This document shows, piece by piece, positions 9,401-17,781 of a DNA stretch of 64,000 nucleotides. Made by a program: the position numbers and the translations under genes. Numbering within the stretch: position 1 is the first letter of the stretch; each line of letters begins with the position of its first letter. The notes beneath the pieces are model-generated. The model saw only the letters and a list, made by a program, of their open reading frames with translations. It made no database searches and was not told where the DNA came from. The stretch covers positions 558,043 through 622,042 of the forward strand of contig NZ_CP029984.1 of assembly GCF_003293675.1 (NCBI RefSeq), read 5' to 3'. Source of the stretch: Gardnerella leopoldii (lineage in GTDB: Bacteria > Actinomycetota > Actinomycetes > Actinomycetales > Bifidobacteriaceae).

Positions 9401-11194
9401 GTGCTTGAAGAGTTAGAAATACGTAATCTTGGGCCAATTTCACATGCGCTTATTACTCCTTCGTCTCACATGACAGCTATTACGGGCGAAACAGGTGCCG
9501 GAAAGTCAATGCTTTTAAGTGCTATCAAGCTTATTTCTGGATCCAAAGCAGAAGTTGCAAGGATTTCTCCAAATGCTAAAGAAGCGTGGGTCCAAGGCAT
9601 ATTTAGTATTCCTAAAACAAGTGAATTAGTAGATGCTGTTGGCAAATCCGGTATTGAATTAGAGCCTTCAGAAAATGACGAAAATAAATCAGATATGTAT
9701 GTTTCTAGAACAGTACCACAAGAAGGTCGTTCAAGAGCAACAATTTCTGGTTTCGCAGTACCAAAAACAGTTCTTGAACAAGTATGTTCTCGATTGATAG
9801 TGATTCATGGACAAAGTGACCAATTACGCATAGCAACAAATTCAAAACAACGCGAATTGCTTGATACTGTATCTAAAAATAGTGAATTACTTAAGCAATA
9901 CGCATGTGCGTATCAAGCGTGGAAAGATGCTAAAGAAACATGTAACCGACTAGAAAATCAAGCGTCTTCTTCACGGCAACGTGCAGATTACCTTAGAGAA
10001 TCATTAGCGCGAATACGAGATGTGAATCCTCTCCCTAATGAAGATAAAGAATTGCGCGCAAAAAGAGAAAGAATTGAGAATTCTGCTCAAATTGTCAAAG
10101 CAGTGAGCATTGCGCTCGCATCCCTTGATTCCAGTCAAATAGATTGTGGTGCTTCAGAATCATCTGAAGATGCTTGTTTCCTTGTAGATAAAGCTTCTCA
10201 AGCATTACGAAATATTCGTGTAGATGATTCTTTCAATTCTATTGCAAATCAACTTGACGATATTCATGCTCAACTTGACGATATCGTAATGCAGCTTGCT
10301 CAACAGTTGGATATCGATGTAAGTGAAAAAGATTTAGATGATTTAAATTCTCGTATTCATGATCTTACTGATTTAACTCGTAGGTGGGGCCCAACATTAG
10401 ATGATGTACTTGATTGGTCCGAAAAAGCTCAGTTTGAACTTGAAGATTTAGATGATTCTCCTGAAGCTATTGCCAAAGCGCGTGCTAAATGTGCTCAACG
10501 ATATGATGATGCTCTTAAACTTGCTGAAGAATTATATAAAACTCGTTTAAATGCAGCTCATGATTTTGGCACTTTAGTTAGTGAAGAATTAAACTCTTTG
10601 GCCATGCCAGGTGCTCAATTAATTATCAGTGTAAATAAGCGTTGCGAAGATTTATCTGGTTCTATTCCGCTTGATGCTAACGGATGTGATGATGTAGAGT
10701 TTTTGTTCCGACCATTTCCTGCTTCTTCAGATTTGCCGATGAGCAAAAGTGCTTCTGGTGGTGAATTAAGTAGGCTTATGCTTGCAATTGAGCTTGTTAT
10801 TGCGAAGTTGACAGATTGCGACGAAGAAAATATGACATTTATTTTCGACGAAGTAGATTCTGGTGTTGGTGGTGTTGCGGCAGTAGAGCTAGGTAAACGT
10901 TTGGCTCAACTTTCTAAACATGCTCAAGTTATTGTTGTTACTCATTTAGCTCAGGTTGCTTCTTTTGCAGATGTACAATTTGCAGTACAAAAAAATCTTG
11001 TTGAAAATGACGATAATAGCGAGAATAGCTCTTTTGCTAAAGTTGCAAATACTTCTGTTATTGAGCTTAATGATTTGATGCGTGAACAAGAGATTGCTAG
11101 GATGCTTGATGGAAGTGAATCAAAAACTTCACTAGAACATGCTCGTGAACTATTGAATGCAAGTAGGAAGATCATTGATGGATTTACAAAATAA
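9401..11194 (+). CDS. recN: DNA repair protein RecN
   Basis: RecN is an SMC-like ATPase acting early in double-strand-break repair. Walker A (GETGAGKSM) is at residues 28-36, a long coiled-coil-rich middle spans about residues 160-390, and the ABC signature SASGGELSR is followed by Walker B IFDEVDSGVGG near residue 480. Full length at 597 aa. The start is GTG, with ACGAGG about 5 bp ahead. Its 3' end overlaps the next gene by 17 nt, so the two are translationally linked. Confidence 0.96.
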   Translation: MLEELEIRNLGPISHALITPSSHMTAITGETGAGKSMLLSAIKLISGSKAEVARISPNAKEAWVQGIFSIPKTSELVDAVGKSGIELEPSENDENKSDMYVSRTVPQEGRSRATISGFAVPKTVLEQVCSRLIVIHGQSDQLRIATNSKQRELLDTVSKNSELLKQYACAYQAWKDAKETCNRLENQASSSRQRADYLRESLARIRDVNPLPNEDKELRAKRERIENSAQIVKAVSIALASLDSSQIDCGASESSEDACFLVDKASQALRNIRVDDSFNSIANQLDDIHAQLDDIVMQLAQQLDIDVSEKDLDDLNSRIHDLTDLTRRWGPTLDDVLDWSEKAQFELEDLDDSPEAIAKARAKCAQRYDDALKLAEELYKTRLNAAHDFGTLVSEELNSLAMPGAQLIISVNKRCEDLSGSIPLDANGCDDVEFLFRPFPASSDLPMSKSASGGELSRLMLAIELVIAKLTDCDEENMTFIFDEVDSGVGGVAAVELGKRLAQLSKHAQVIVVTHLAQVASFADVQFAVQKNLVENDDNSENSSFAKVANTSVIELNDLMREQEIARMLDGSESKTSLEHARELLNASRKIIDGFTK

Positions 11195-11858
11195 TTCGTC
11201 TATTGTTGCAGCGATTTTTGATTTTGACGGCACATTACTTGATTCTTTAAGCGTTTGGGATGATATTGATCGAGTAAGTTTTGCGAAACGTGGTATGAGC
11301 GTTCCCTCAATCTTTGCTAGTACAACTGCAACAATGAATCCTAGACAAATTGCAGAATATGTTATTAAAAATTACGGGTTCACTGATTCTCCTGAAGCTT
11401 TGATGAAGGAGTGGTCAGATATGGCTTTTGACGCTTATGCTAATCATCTTCCGCTAAGAAAAGGCGCGTATGAATATGTGCATTATTTGCATTCTAATGG
11501 TGTAAAGCTTTTTCTTGCCACAACTCTTTCTAAACGCTTGTGTATTCCAGCTTTAAAAAGAGTTGGTATTTTTGATTGTTTTGATTTTCTTCATTTTGGA
11601 GAAGATTTATCTGAAAAAGGTAAGCATAGTCCTAAAACTTATACCGATATTGCTAATCAGCTTAAAGCAGATCCAGCTGAATGCATAGTTTTTGAAGATT
11701 CTGCTACAGCTTTATGTTCAGCTCAGCAAGCTGGTATGCAAACATGCGGAGTAGTTGATAATTCAAACGTAAAAATTGATTTAGATTCGTCGTTTAATAA
11801 GTGTTTAGCAGTATTCTCTGATTTTTCTTTCGCTCCAAAAATCAGCGATATAAGTTGA
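11178..11858 (+). CDS. HAD-family hydrolase, beta-phosphoglucomutase/phosphatase-like
   Basis: A haloacid-dehalogenase phosphatase with the nucleophile motif FDFDGTLLDS near residue 15, a helical cap, and the later motif IVFEDSATALCSAQQAGM near residue 170. The architecture fits sugar-phosphate phosphatases or beta-phosphoglucomutase relatives; the substrate is unknown. The chosen ATG at 11178 follows AGGAAG with a 7-bp gap. An ATG at 11157 is in frame but lies ahead of that ribosome site. It is the last gene of the run from 6425, ending 23 bp before the 3' end of rnpB on the opposite strand. Confidence 0.82.
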   Translation: MDLQNNSSIVAAIFDFDGTLLDSLSVWDDIDRVSFAKRGMSVPSIFASTTATMNPRQIAEYVIKNYGFTDSPEALMKEWSDMAFDAYANHLPLRKGAYEYVHYLHSNGVKLFLATTLSKRLCIPALKRVGIFDCFDFLHFGEDLSEKGKHSPKTYTDIANQLKADPAECIVFEDSATALCSAQQAGMQTCGVVDNSNVKIDLDSSFNKCLAVFSDFSFAPKISDIS

Positions 11859-11880
11859 AAATATGCTATTTGGTTGAGTT

Positions 11881-12255
11881 GATGAGGTTTCACATACCCC
11901 GGGTTTTGTCGCATACACAAGTGCATGCGGATGGCCATCCATCTCGATTTGACGTTACCGCCAAACTCTAGCAGTCTACCCGAAGACTTGAGCGAGCAGC
12001 TCTAAAGCGTCTTCTGCTTGACCTTGCTCCCAATGAGGCTTGCCATGCGGCTTACTGTTGCCAGAAGCCCGGTGGTCTCTTACGCCGCCGTTTCACCCTT
12101 ACCCGAACGAAACGTTCAGGCGGTCTATTCTCTGTTGCGCTATCTCTCAGGTCGCCCTGGGCGGACGTTATCCGCCATTGTGCTCTGTGGAGCCCGGAAG
12201 TTCCTCAGTCACTCCGAATGAACATTGTGACCGCGGCCATCGTGAAACCTCAACC
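11881..12255 (-). ncRNA. rnpB: RNase P RNA, bacterial class A
   Basis: This is the catalytic RNA that matures tRNA 5' ends. Read on the minus strand, the ends pair as helix P1: GAGGTTTCAC (12251-12242) with GTGAAACCTC (11893-11884). Conserved elements appear in order: GAGGAACTTCCGGGCTCC with CACAGAG, then AGACCGCC, GGTAAGGGTGAAACGG, AGACCACCGGGCTT, and near the 3' end ACAAAACCCGGGGTATG. The stretch is visibly GC-richer than its surroundings. The outer ends are approximate by a few bases. It faces the HAD gene and diverges from hpf. Confidence 0.93.
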
Positions 12256-12261
12256 TTCCTA

Positions 12262-12290
12262 ATTATAGCAGATAATATTAATATCGTAAA
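12262..12290 (-). promoter_or_regulatory. Promoter of rnpB
   Basis: On the minus strand, TTTACG (12290-12285) and TATAAT (12267-12262) are separated by exactly 17 bp. The predicted transcription start falls about 7 bp on, at the RNA 5' end deduced from helix P1. Confidence 0.7.
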
Positions 12291-12380
12291 AAATTCGTTA
12301 TTTTATAAGAAATTCCGTAATAAACGTTAATTTTTTTATTTTAATTTAATAAATTGCTAGGTTTGTATGGATTTAGCAGA

Positions 12381-12418
12381 TATAATAGAAGAACCGACGG
12401 CATCGTGGCAGTCGGGTT
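12381..12418 (+). promoter_or_regulatory. -10 box and leader hairpin ahead of hpf
   Basis: TATAAT at 12381-12386 has no good -35 at standard spacing. The following leader contains AACCGAC (12392) pairing with GTCGGGTT (12411-12418), so the mRNA would begin with a stem-loop roughly 45 nt before the start codon. The rest of the 12256-12463 gap shows no gene. Confidence 0.4.
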
Positions 12419-12463
12419 GTACAAATCGAGCTTAAGGTTCGAGTCTATATGGGGAGGTTTCGC

Positions 12464-13135
12464 ATGGAAATCGTCATTACTGGTCGTCATACGCAGATTA
12501 ATCAAAGGTTCCGTGACGTTGTAGAAAGTAAGATGAATCGTGTGACCGCCATTGCGCCTGATGCGCAGCGCGTGCAAATCGTGTTGACTCATGAAGGCAA
12601 TCCAAGGCAGGCTGACACAGCAAAGCGAGTTGAAATCACTGTTGTTGCAGGAAGCACTGTGATTCGCGCAGAAGCTTCTAGCACTGATCAATTTAGCGCA
12701 TTAGATATGGCGCTTGATAAGTTGACGCTTCGTTTGCGTCGTACTCGCGATCGTCGTAAGGATCATCGCCGTGGATATACGGAAATGACTCCTGTAGATA
12801 TGGGTGCTGTAGAACCTGAGATTGAAACTACCGTTGAAGAGCCAGAAGAAAATGAGGTTAATAGCGCAGATGCTGCTGTTGCTTCCGATTTAGGTCCTGG
12901 TGAATCTGTGGAAGTAAGTGTTGGCGACACTCCTATTGTGATTCGTCGTAAGCTACATATTGCAGAGCCTATGAGCATAGATGAGGCTTTGTATGAGATG
13001 GAGCTTATTGGACATGATTTCTTCCTGTTTGTAAACAAAGAAACTATGAGACCATCTGTAGTATATCGCAGACATGGTTGGAGCTATGGCGTGTTTGAAA
13101 TTGATACACCTGAAAATGTTGCTAAGCAAAAGTAA
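12464..13135 (+). CDS. hpf: Long-form ribosome hibernation promoting factor
   Basis: Long HPF binds the 30S decoding region and dimerises ribosomes into inactive 100S particles under stress. The N-terminal RaiA/YfiA domain (MEIVITGRHTQINQRFRD) covers about residues 1-105. A variable acidic linker runs to about 165, and the C-terminal dimerisation domain (MSIDEALYEMELIGHDFFLF) covers about 170-223. The length of 223 aa is right for the long form. ATG 12464 follows GGGGAGG by 7 bp; the ATG at 12449 overlaps that site. It is monocistronic, with a terminator ahead of secA. Confidence 0.93.
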   Translation: MEIVITGRHTQINQRFRDVVESKMNRVTAIAPDAQRVQIVLTHEGNPRQADTAKRVEITVVAGSTVIRAEASSTDQFSALDMALDKLTLRLRRTRDRRKDHRRGYTEMTPVDMGAVEPEIETTVEEPEENEVNSADAAVASDLGPGESVEVSVGDTPIVIRRKLHIAEPMSIDEALYEMELIGHDFFLFVNKETMRPSVVYRRHGWSYGVFEIDTPENVAKQK

Positions 13136-13174
13136 TGGTTAAAAACATGTCTAAAGTGCGCGAATAAGTGCGCG

Positions 13175-13209
13175 TGCCCGTCTAGCACAATGTTGGGCGG
13201 GCATTTTTA
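13175..13209 (+). terminator. Terminator of hpf
   Basis: TGCCCGTC pairs with GGCGGGCA (one mismatch) and is followed by ATTTTTAT. It lies 40 bp after the hpf stop and 115 bp before secA. Confidence 0.8.
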
Positions 13210-13231
13210 TGTAGAAATCAGACTCGCTAAC

Positions 13232-13260
13232 TTACAAAAATCGTAGCCGTCGCGTAATAT
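13232..13260 (+). promoter_or_regulatory. Candidate promoter of secA
   Basis: TTACAA at 13232-13237 and TAATAT at 13255-13260 are separated by 17 bp. They lie just after the hpf terminator, about 65 bp before the secA start. Confidence 0.5.
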
Positions 13261-13273
13261 AGGCACAGTTTAC

Positions 13274-13303
13274 GTCTATGTTGGCTAGGCCGTCGTCATA
13301 GAC
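13274..13303 (+). promoter_or_regulatory. Leader hairpin in front of secA
   Basis: GTCTATG (13274-13280) and CATAGAC (13297-13303) form a perfect 7-bp stem with a GC-containing 16-nt loop, ending about 8 bp before the AAGGGAG ribosome site. It could modulate translation initiation. No T-run follows, so it is not a terminator. Confidence 0.4.
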
Positions 13304-13323
13304 ATGACCTAAGGGAGCAAAAC

Positions 13324-16119
13324 GTGGTAGATATCGTCGATAAAGCCTTGCGTATGGGTGAAGGCCGTCAATTGAAGCGCCTTGAGAACGTAGCCAAGGC
13401 TGTGAATGCGTTGGAAGATGAAATTTCCGCGCTTTCCGATGAAGAATTGAAGGGTCAAACTGCTAAATTCAAGCAGCGTTTAGACAATGGTGCAAAGCTT
13501 GATGATTTGATGCCTGAAGCCTTCGCTACTGTGCGAGAGGTTTCAAAGCGTACGCTTGGCCAGCGTCATTTCGATGTGCAGCTTATGGGTGGTGCTGCAT
13601 TGCATTGGGGCAATATTGCAGAAATGAAAACTGGTGAAGGTAAAACGTTGGTCGCTACTTTGCCAAGCTATCTGAATGCTTTGGAAGGCAAAGGCGTGCA
13701 CGTTGTCACAGTCAACGATTACCTTGCTAGCTATCAAAGCGAACTTATGGGTCGTATTTATAGATTCCTTGGCATGAGCGTTGGCTGCATTATTACCGAC
13801 CAGCAGCCACCTGAGCGTCGTAAGCAATACAATGCTGATATTACTTACGGTACAAATAATGAGTTTGGCTTCGATTACTTGCGCGATAATATGGCGTGGG
13901 AAAAGAGCGAACTTGTGCAACGCGGTCATCACTATGCAATTGTCGATGAGGTCGATTCCATTCTTATCGATGAGGCTCGTACGCCACTTATTATTTCAGG
14001 TCCTGCTGAAGGTGATGTAACTCATTGGTATCGTGAATTTGCAAAGCTTGTTTTGAAGCTTACTCGCGATGTTGATTACGAGATTGACGAAAAGAAAAAA
14101 ACCGCAGGTATTCTTGATCCTGGCATTGCAAAAATTGAGGATTACTTGGGCATCGATAACCTTTATGAGCCAAGCAATACAGCTCTTATTGGTTATTTGA
14201 ATAACGCTTTGAAAGCTAAGGAGCTTTTCCTTCTAGATCGTGACTATGTTGTCACCAACGGCGAAGTTTTGATTGTCGATGAGCATACTGGTCGTGTTCT
14301 TCCAGGTCGTCGTTATAGCGAGGGCTTGCATCAAGCAATTGAAGCTAAAGAAAATGTGGAAGTTAAGGCAGAAAATCAGACTTTTGCTACTATTACTTTG
14401 CAAAACTATTTCCGCATGTACGACAAGCTTGCTGGTATGACTGGTACTGCTGAGACTGAAGCTGCAGAGTTCATGGGAACTTACAAGCTTGGTGTTCTTC
14501 CAATTCCTTCCAATCGTCCAGTAATTCGTAAAGATAAGGACGATTTGATCTTCCGCACAAAGAAAGAAAAGCTTACTGCTATCGTGCGCGATGTTGCTGA
14601 ACGCCATGCTAAAGGACAGCCTGTGTTGCTTGGTACAGCTTCTGTTGAATCTTCTGAGATTCTTTCTTCACTCCTTGACGTTGCTCGCATTCCTCACCAG
14701 GTTTTGAATGCTAAGCAGAATGCTAAGGAAGCTGCTGTTGTTGCTGTTGCTGGTCGTAAGGGTGCTGTAACTGTTGCTACTAACATGGCAGGTCGTGGTA
14801 CTGATATTATGCTTGGTGGCAATGTTGAATTCTTGGCTGATGCAAAGTTGAAGGCTGATGGTTATTCTCCAGACGATACTCCTGAAGAATATGAGAAGCG
14901 TTGGCCAGGCGTTTTAGCTGAAGTTAAAGAGCAAGTTAAAGACGAGCATGAAGAAGTTAAGAAGCTTGGTGGCTTGTATGTTCTTGGCACTGAGCGTCAC
15001 GAATCTCGTCGTATTGATAACCAGCTTCGAGGTCGATCTGGTCGTCAGGGCGATCCTGGCGAATCTCGCTTCTACTTGAGCTTGGAAGATGATTTGATGC
15101 GCCTGTTCAACACTCAGCTTGTTGCTCGTGTTATGGCTAAGGGATTGCCAGAAGGCGAACCAATTGAGTCTAAGTACGTTTCTAACGGTGTGCGTACGGC
15201 ACAGAAGACTGTTGAAGCTCGTAACTTTGAAATGCGTAAGAACGTTTTGAAGTATGACGATGTTATGAATAAGCAGCGTACTGTGATTTATGCAGAGCGT
15301 CAGATGGTTCTTAAGGGTGAAGATATTCACGAGGACATCTTGAAGTTCATCAGTGACACCGTAGAAAGCTATGTGCGTGGCGCAATGAACGGTTCTGATA
15401 AGCCAAAGAATTGGGATTTGGACGGCTTAAAAGATGCTCTTAACTCTGTAATGCCTGTACTTCTTGATTGGGATCAGGTACGTGAAACTATTATCAATCT
15501 CAAGGGCGAAAAAGCTGTTTCTGCTTTGCGTGATTTGATCGTCGACAGTGTAGTAAAGGTTTACTCTCTCGTCGAAGATCGTCTCGGTGCTGATCCACTT
15601 CGTCAAATTGAACGTCGCGTTGTTCTTTCTGTTCTCGATCGCAAGTGGCGTGAACATCTTTATGAGATGGATTATTTGAAGGATGGTATTGGTCTGCGTG
15701 GTATGGGTCAGCGTGATCCGCTCGTTGAATATCAGCGTGAAGGCTACCAGATGTACAATTCGATGATTGAGGCAATTAAGGAAGAAAGCATTCAGCTTCT
15801 ATTCCACATTGATGTCAATCAGATTGCTTCTACTGAAGATATTTCTTCTGACGATGAGCTTGATGAAGATGTTGCGCAAGCTTCGTCTGAGGTAGATGCT
15901 GAAGATCAAGCTGCTGGTATTGTTGGTCCTGCACCTTTGAGCCATGCTGAAGGCGATGTTCCATTAACCATGCGACCAAAGAATGAAGAATGGAAGACTC
16001 CATGGTCTGATGGACGTACATTCCCAGGAACAAATAAGAATGACGAATGCCCATGTGGTTCTGGTCGTAAGTACAAGCTTTGCCATGGTCAAAACGAAGC
16101 TGAAAATGAAGCTGAGTGA
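13324..16119 (+). CDS. secA: Preprotein translocase ATPase SecA
   Basis: The cytosolic and membrane-associated motor of the Sec pathway, pushing unfolded precursors through SecYEG. Walker A GEGKT lies near residue 104, the DEVD box (Walker B) near 208, and [13 protein letters not shown] near 490. The C-terminal zinc motif [13 protein letters not shown] near residue 908 binds SecB-like partners or ribosomes. At 931 aa it is full length and is the canonical SecA1 by its C-terminal zinc domain. The start is GTG at 13324 with AAGGGAG ahead. It stands alone between two terminators. Confidence 0.97.
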   Translation: MVDIVDKALRMGEGRQLKRLENVAKAVNALEDEISALSDEELKGQTAKFKQRLDNGAKLDDLMPEAFATVREVSKRTLGQRHFDVQLMGGAALHWGNIAEMKTGEGKTLVATLPSYLNALEGKGVHVVTVNDYLASYQSELMGRIYRFLGMSVGCIITDQQPPERRKQYNADITYGTNNEFGFDYLRDNMAWEKSELVQRGHHYAIVDEVDSILIDEARTPLIISGPAEGDVTHWYREFAKLVLKLTRDVDYEIDEKKKTAGILDPGIAKIEDYLGIDNLYEPSNTALIGYLNNALKAKELFLLDRDYVVTNGEVLIVDEHTGRVLPGRRYSEGLHQAIEAKENVEVKAENQTFATITLQNYFRMYDKLAGMTGTAETEAAEFMGTYKLGVLPIPSNRPVIRKDKDDLIFRTKKEKLTAIVRDVAERHAKGQPVLLGTASVESSEILSSLLDVARIPHQVLNAKQNAKEAAVVAVAGRKGAVTVATNMAGRGTDIMLGGNVEFLADAKLKADGYSPDDTPEEYEKRWPGVLAEVKEQVKDEHEEVKKLGGLYVLGTERHESRRIDNQLRGRSGRQGDPGESRFYLSLEDDLMRLFNTQLVARVMAKGLPEGEPIESKYVSNGVRTAQKTVEARNFEMRKNVLKYDDVMNKQRTVIYAERQMVLKGEDIHEDILKFISDTVESYVRGAMNGSDKPKNWDLDGLKDALNSVMPVLLDWDQVRETIINLKGEKAVSALRDLIVDSVVKVYSLVEDRLGADPLRQIERRVVLSVLDRKWREHLYEMDYLKDGIGLRGMGQRDPLVEYQREGYQMYNSMIEAIKEESIQLLFHIDVNQIASTEDISSDDELDEDVAQASSEVDAEDQAAGIVGPAPLSHAEGDVPLTMRPKNEEWKTPWSDGRTFPGTNKNDECPCGSGRKYKLCHGQNEAENEAE

Positions 16120-16150
16120 CTTGAAAGCTTACTAAAGTAAATATAAATAA

Positions 16151-16185
16151 AAGGCGGTGTGATCAAAATCATGCCGCCTTTTATT
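16151..16185. terminator. Bidirectional terminator between secA and the 16205 gene
   Basis: AAGGCGGTGTGAT pairs with ATCATGCCGCCTT around CAAA, with TTTTATT following on both strands. It can end secA and the convergent membrane-protein gene. Confidence 0.85.
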
Positions 16186-16204
16186 ATATTCGATTGATTA
16201 TTAG

Positions 16205-16873
16205 CTATACTCGAGCACCATCTCCATAATCGCTGTAATCTTCTTTATACGGATCAGGTTTTTTGCGATTCATAAGTAATCCTGCTCCACTAAGTAGCAT
16301 TAATAAGCCGCATATAATACCAACAATGTTCGCTATAGTAGGAATAAAAGCACTTACAATAACACCGAAGATACCTATAACAAATAGAATCCACAAAACT
16401 ACATTAACTAGAGATACGTTATAAAATTGTGGATTTGGAGGCACAAAATCATCGCCATAGTCTTCCATAGTCTTATCTAAATCGAGCCAACTTGTGCGGG
16501 TATTATCACGAGGACCTTTAGCAGTTATAATCGTGTGAGAATCTTGCATTCTAGTAGGAATAATATAAGATTTATGGCTACTTAGATTTTTTAAGTTAAA
16601 TTTATTTTTTATTACACTTTTTTGATTTTTAGAATTATTGTCGCTTGCTATAGTGTTGCGCTCTTTCTTTTTTTCTTCTTTCTGAGCGTGCTTTTCAAAA
16701 CTTTTTGCGCTACGTGAATTAGCAATATCGTTCATGTCATCAGAATGTTCTGCAACAAAAGATGACCATTCGTCATCAAAATCTCCGTTGTTTTGTTTTC
16801 GATTATTTTTTAACGATTCTGACGTTAACTCGTCATCACGGCGAGGGTCGTTGGTATTCTTAGAAGAAGTCAT
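16205..16873 (-). CDS. Uncharacterised membrane protein with charged N-terminal region
   Basis: No family is recognised with confidence. Residues 1-150 are hydrophilic, rich in Asp, Asn, Ser and Lys, with a lysine-rich stretch near 70. Two hydrophobic segments follow at about residues 152-175 and 180-200, with a short charged tail. This gives a cytoplasmic N-terminal region anchored by a hairpin of two membrane helices, or the reverse. It diverges from plsC, 75 bp away, and its 3' end faces secA. Small anchored proteins of this sort are common in bifidobacteria; nothing points to a specific role. Confidence 0.75.
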   Translation of the reverse strand: MTSSKNTNDPRRDDELTSESLKNNRKQNNGDFDDEWSSFVAEHSDDMNDIANSRSAKSFEKHAQKEEKKKERNTIASDNNSKNQKSVIKNKFNLKNLSSHKSYIIPTRMQDSHTIITAKGPRDNTRTSWLDLDKTMEDYGDDFVPPNPQFYNVSLVNVVLWILFVIGIFGVIVSAFIPTIANIVGIICGLLMLLSGAGLLMNRKKPDPYKEDYSDYGDGARV

Positions 16874-16948
16874 GAACTATACTGTAGCAAGTCTTCCTGA
16901 TTCTATGCTTAAAATGTTCGAAATTGGACTTGCAAGAAAGGATATGGT

Positions 16949-17656
16949 ATGTTGTACTGGTTCTTCGTGAAGGGACTTGGGGGTATTGCCCGCATGAGGA
17001 TTCATCCATCAGCGCAAGGTGTTAAAAATGTTCCTAAAAAGGGTGGAGCTATTATTGCTGCAAATCATCTTGCTGTTATTGATGACGCGCTTCTGCCATT
17101 GACTTGTCCTCGTATGATCCACTTTATGGGTAAAGCAGAATATTTTGAAGGCAAAGGTTTAAAGGGTCGTTTTAAGAAGTGGTGGTTTACTTCTGTGGGC
17201 GTTTTCCCTGTAGATCGTTCTGGAGGCGCAAAATCTCTTGGCGCTTTGAATCATGCTCGTGAAATATTAGAAAAAGGTCAGCTTTTTGGCATTCATATTG
17301 AAGGCACAAGAAGCCCAGACGGTCGTTTATATCGTGGTCATACTGGTGCTGCACGTCTTGCTCTTGAAACAGGTTGCCCGATTATACCTGTTGCAATTAT
17401 TGGAACTAGAGAATTACAAGTGCATGGTCAAGTTATTCCAGCAAAAGGCAAGACTAAGGCGATTTATGGCGAGCCTATTCAAGTAGAGCGTGTTCGTGAC
17501 GAAAGTGAGATCACTCACGAGCGTTTACGCGAAATTACAGATAAAGTAACTAAGTCTATTCAGCAAATGAGTGGTCAAGAATACGTTGATGAATATGCTC
17601 AAACCGTAAAAGAACGTATGCGTCAAAAACGTGAAGAAAGTAACGAAAATAAGTAA
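16949..17656 (+). CDS. plsC: 1-acyl-sn-glycerol-3-phosphate acyltransferase
   Basis: It transfers a fatty acyl chain to lysophosphatidic acid, forming phosphatidic acid for membrane lipids. The catalytic HX4D motif is NHLAVIDD near residues 40-47; FPVDRSG near 89 and EGTRSPDGRL near 116 are the acceptor-binding blocks. At 235 aa it is a normal short PlsC, probably peripheral to the membrane. ATG 16949 follows AAAGGA by 6 bp. It is transcribed alone, ending at the hairpin at 17730. Confidence 0.9.
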   Translation: MLYWFFVKGLGGIARMRIHPSAQGVKNVPKKGGAIIAANHLAVIDDALLPLTCPRMIHFMGKAEYFEGKGLKGRFKKWWFTSVGVFPVDRSGGAKSLGALNHAREILEKGQLFGIHIEGTRSPDGRLYRGHTGAARLALETGCPIIPVAIIGTRELQVHGQVIPAKGKTKAIYGEPIQVERVRDESEITHERLREITDKVTKSIQQMSGQEYVDEYAQTVKERMRQKREESNENK

Positions 17657-17729
17657 AATATAATGCTGATTCTCATGCTATTAGATTAACATTATTACAT
17701 ATTTAAATTTTATTTATGTTCAAATATGT

Positions 17730-17765
17730 AAGCGGCGAAAGTTATTGAGCTTCCGCCGCTTTTAT
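17730..17765 (+). terminator. Terminator of plsC
   Basis: AAGCGGC pairs with GCCGCTT, with an interrupted inner stem (AAG/CTT), followed by TTTTATAAT. It lies just before the convergent kinase gene. Confidence 0.75.
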
Positions 17766-17781
17766 AATACTTAAGACACGC

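Noticed and set aside
11723..12330. Small open frames over 11.7-12.3 kb
   Set aside because: They overlap the RNase P RNA gene, which accounts for the conserved sequence; their codons make no recognisable protein.
12420..12450. tRNA-like GGTTCGAGTC in the hpf leader
   Set aside because: The flanks do not form a T-stem or an acceptor stem, so no cloverleaf can be drawn.
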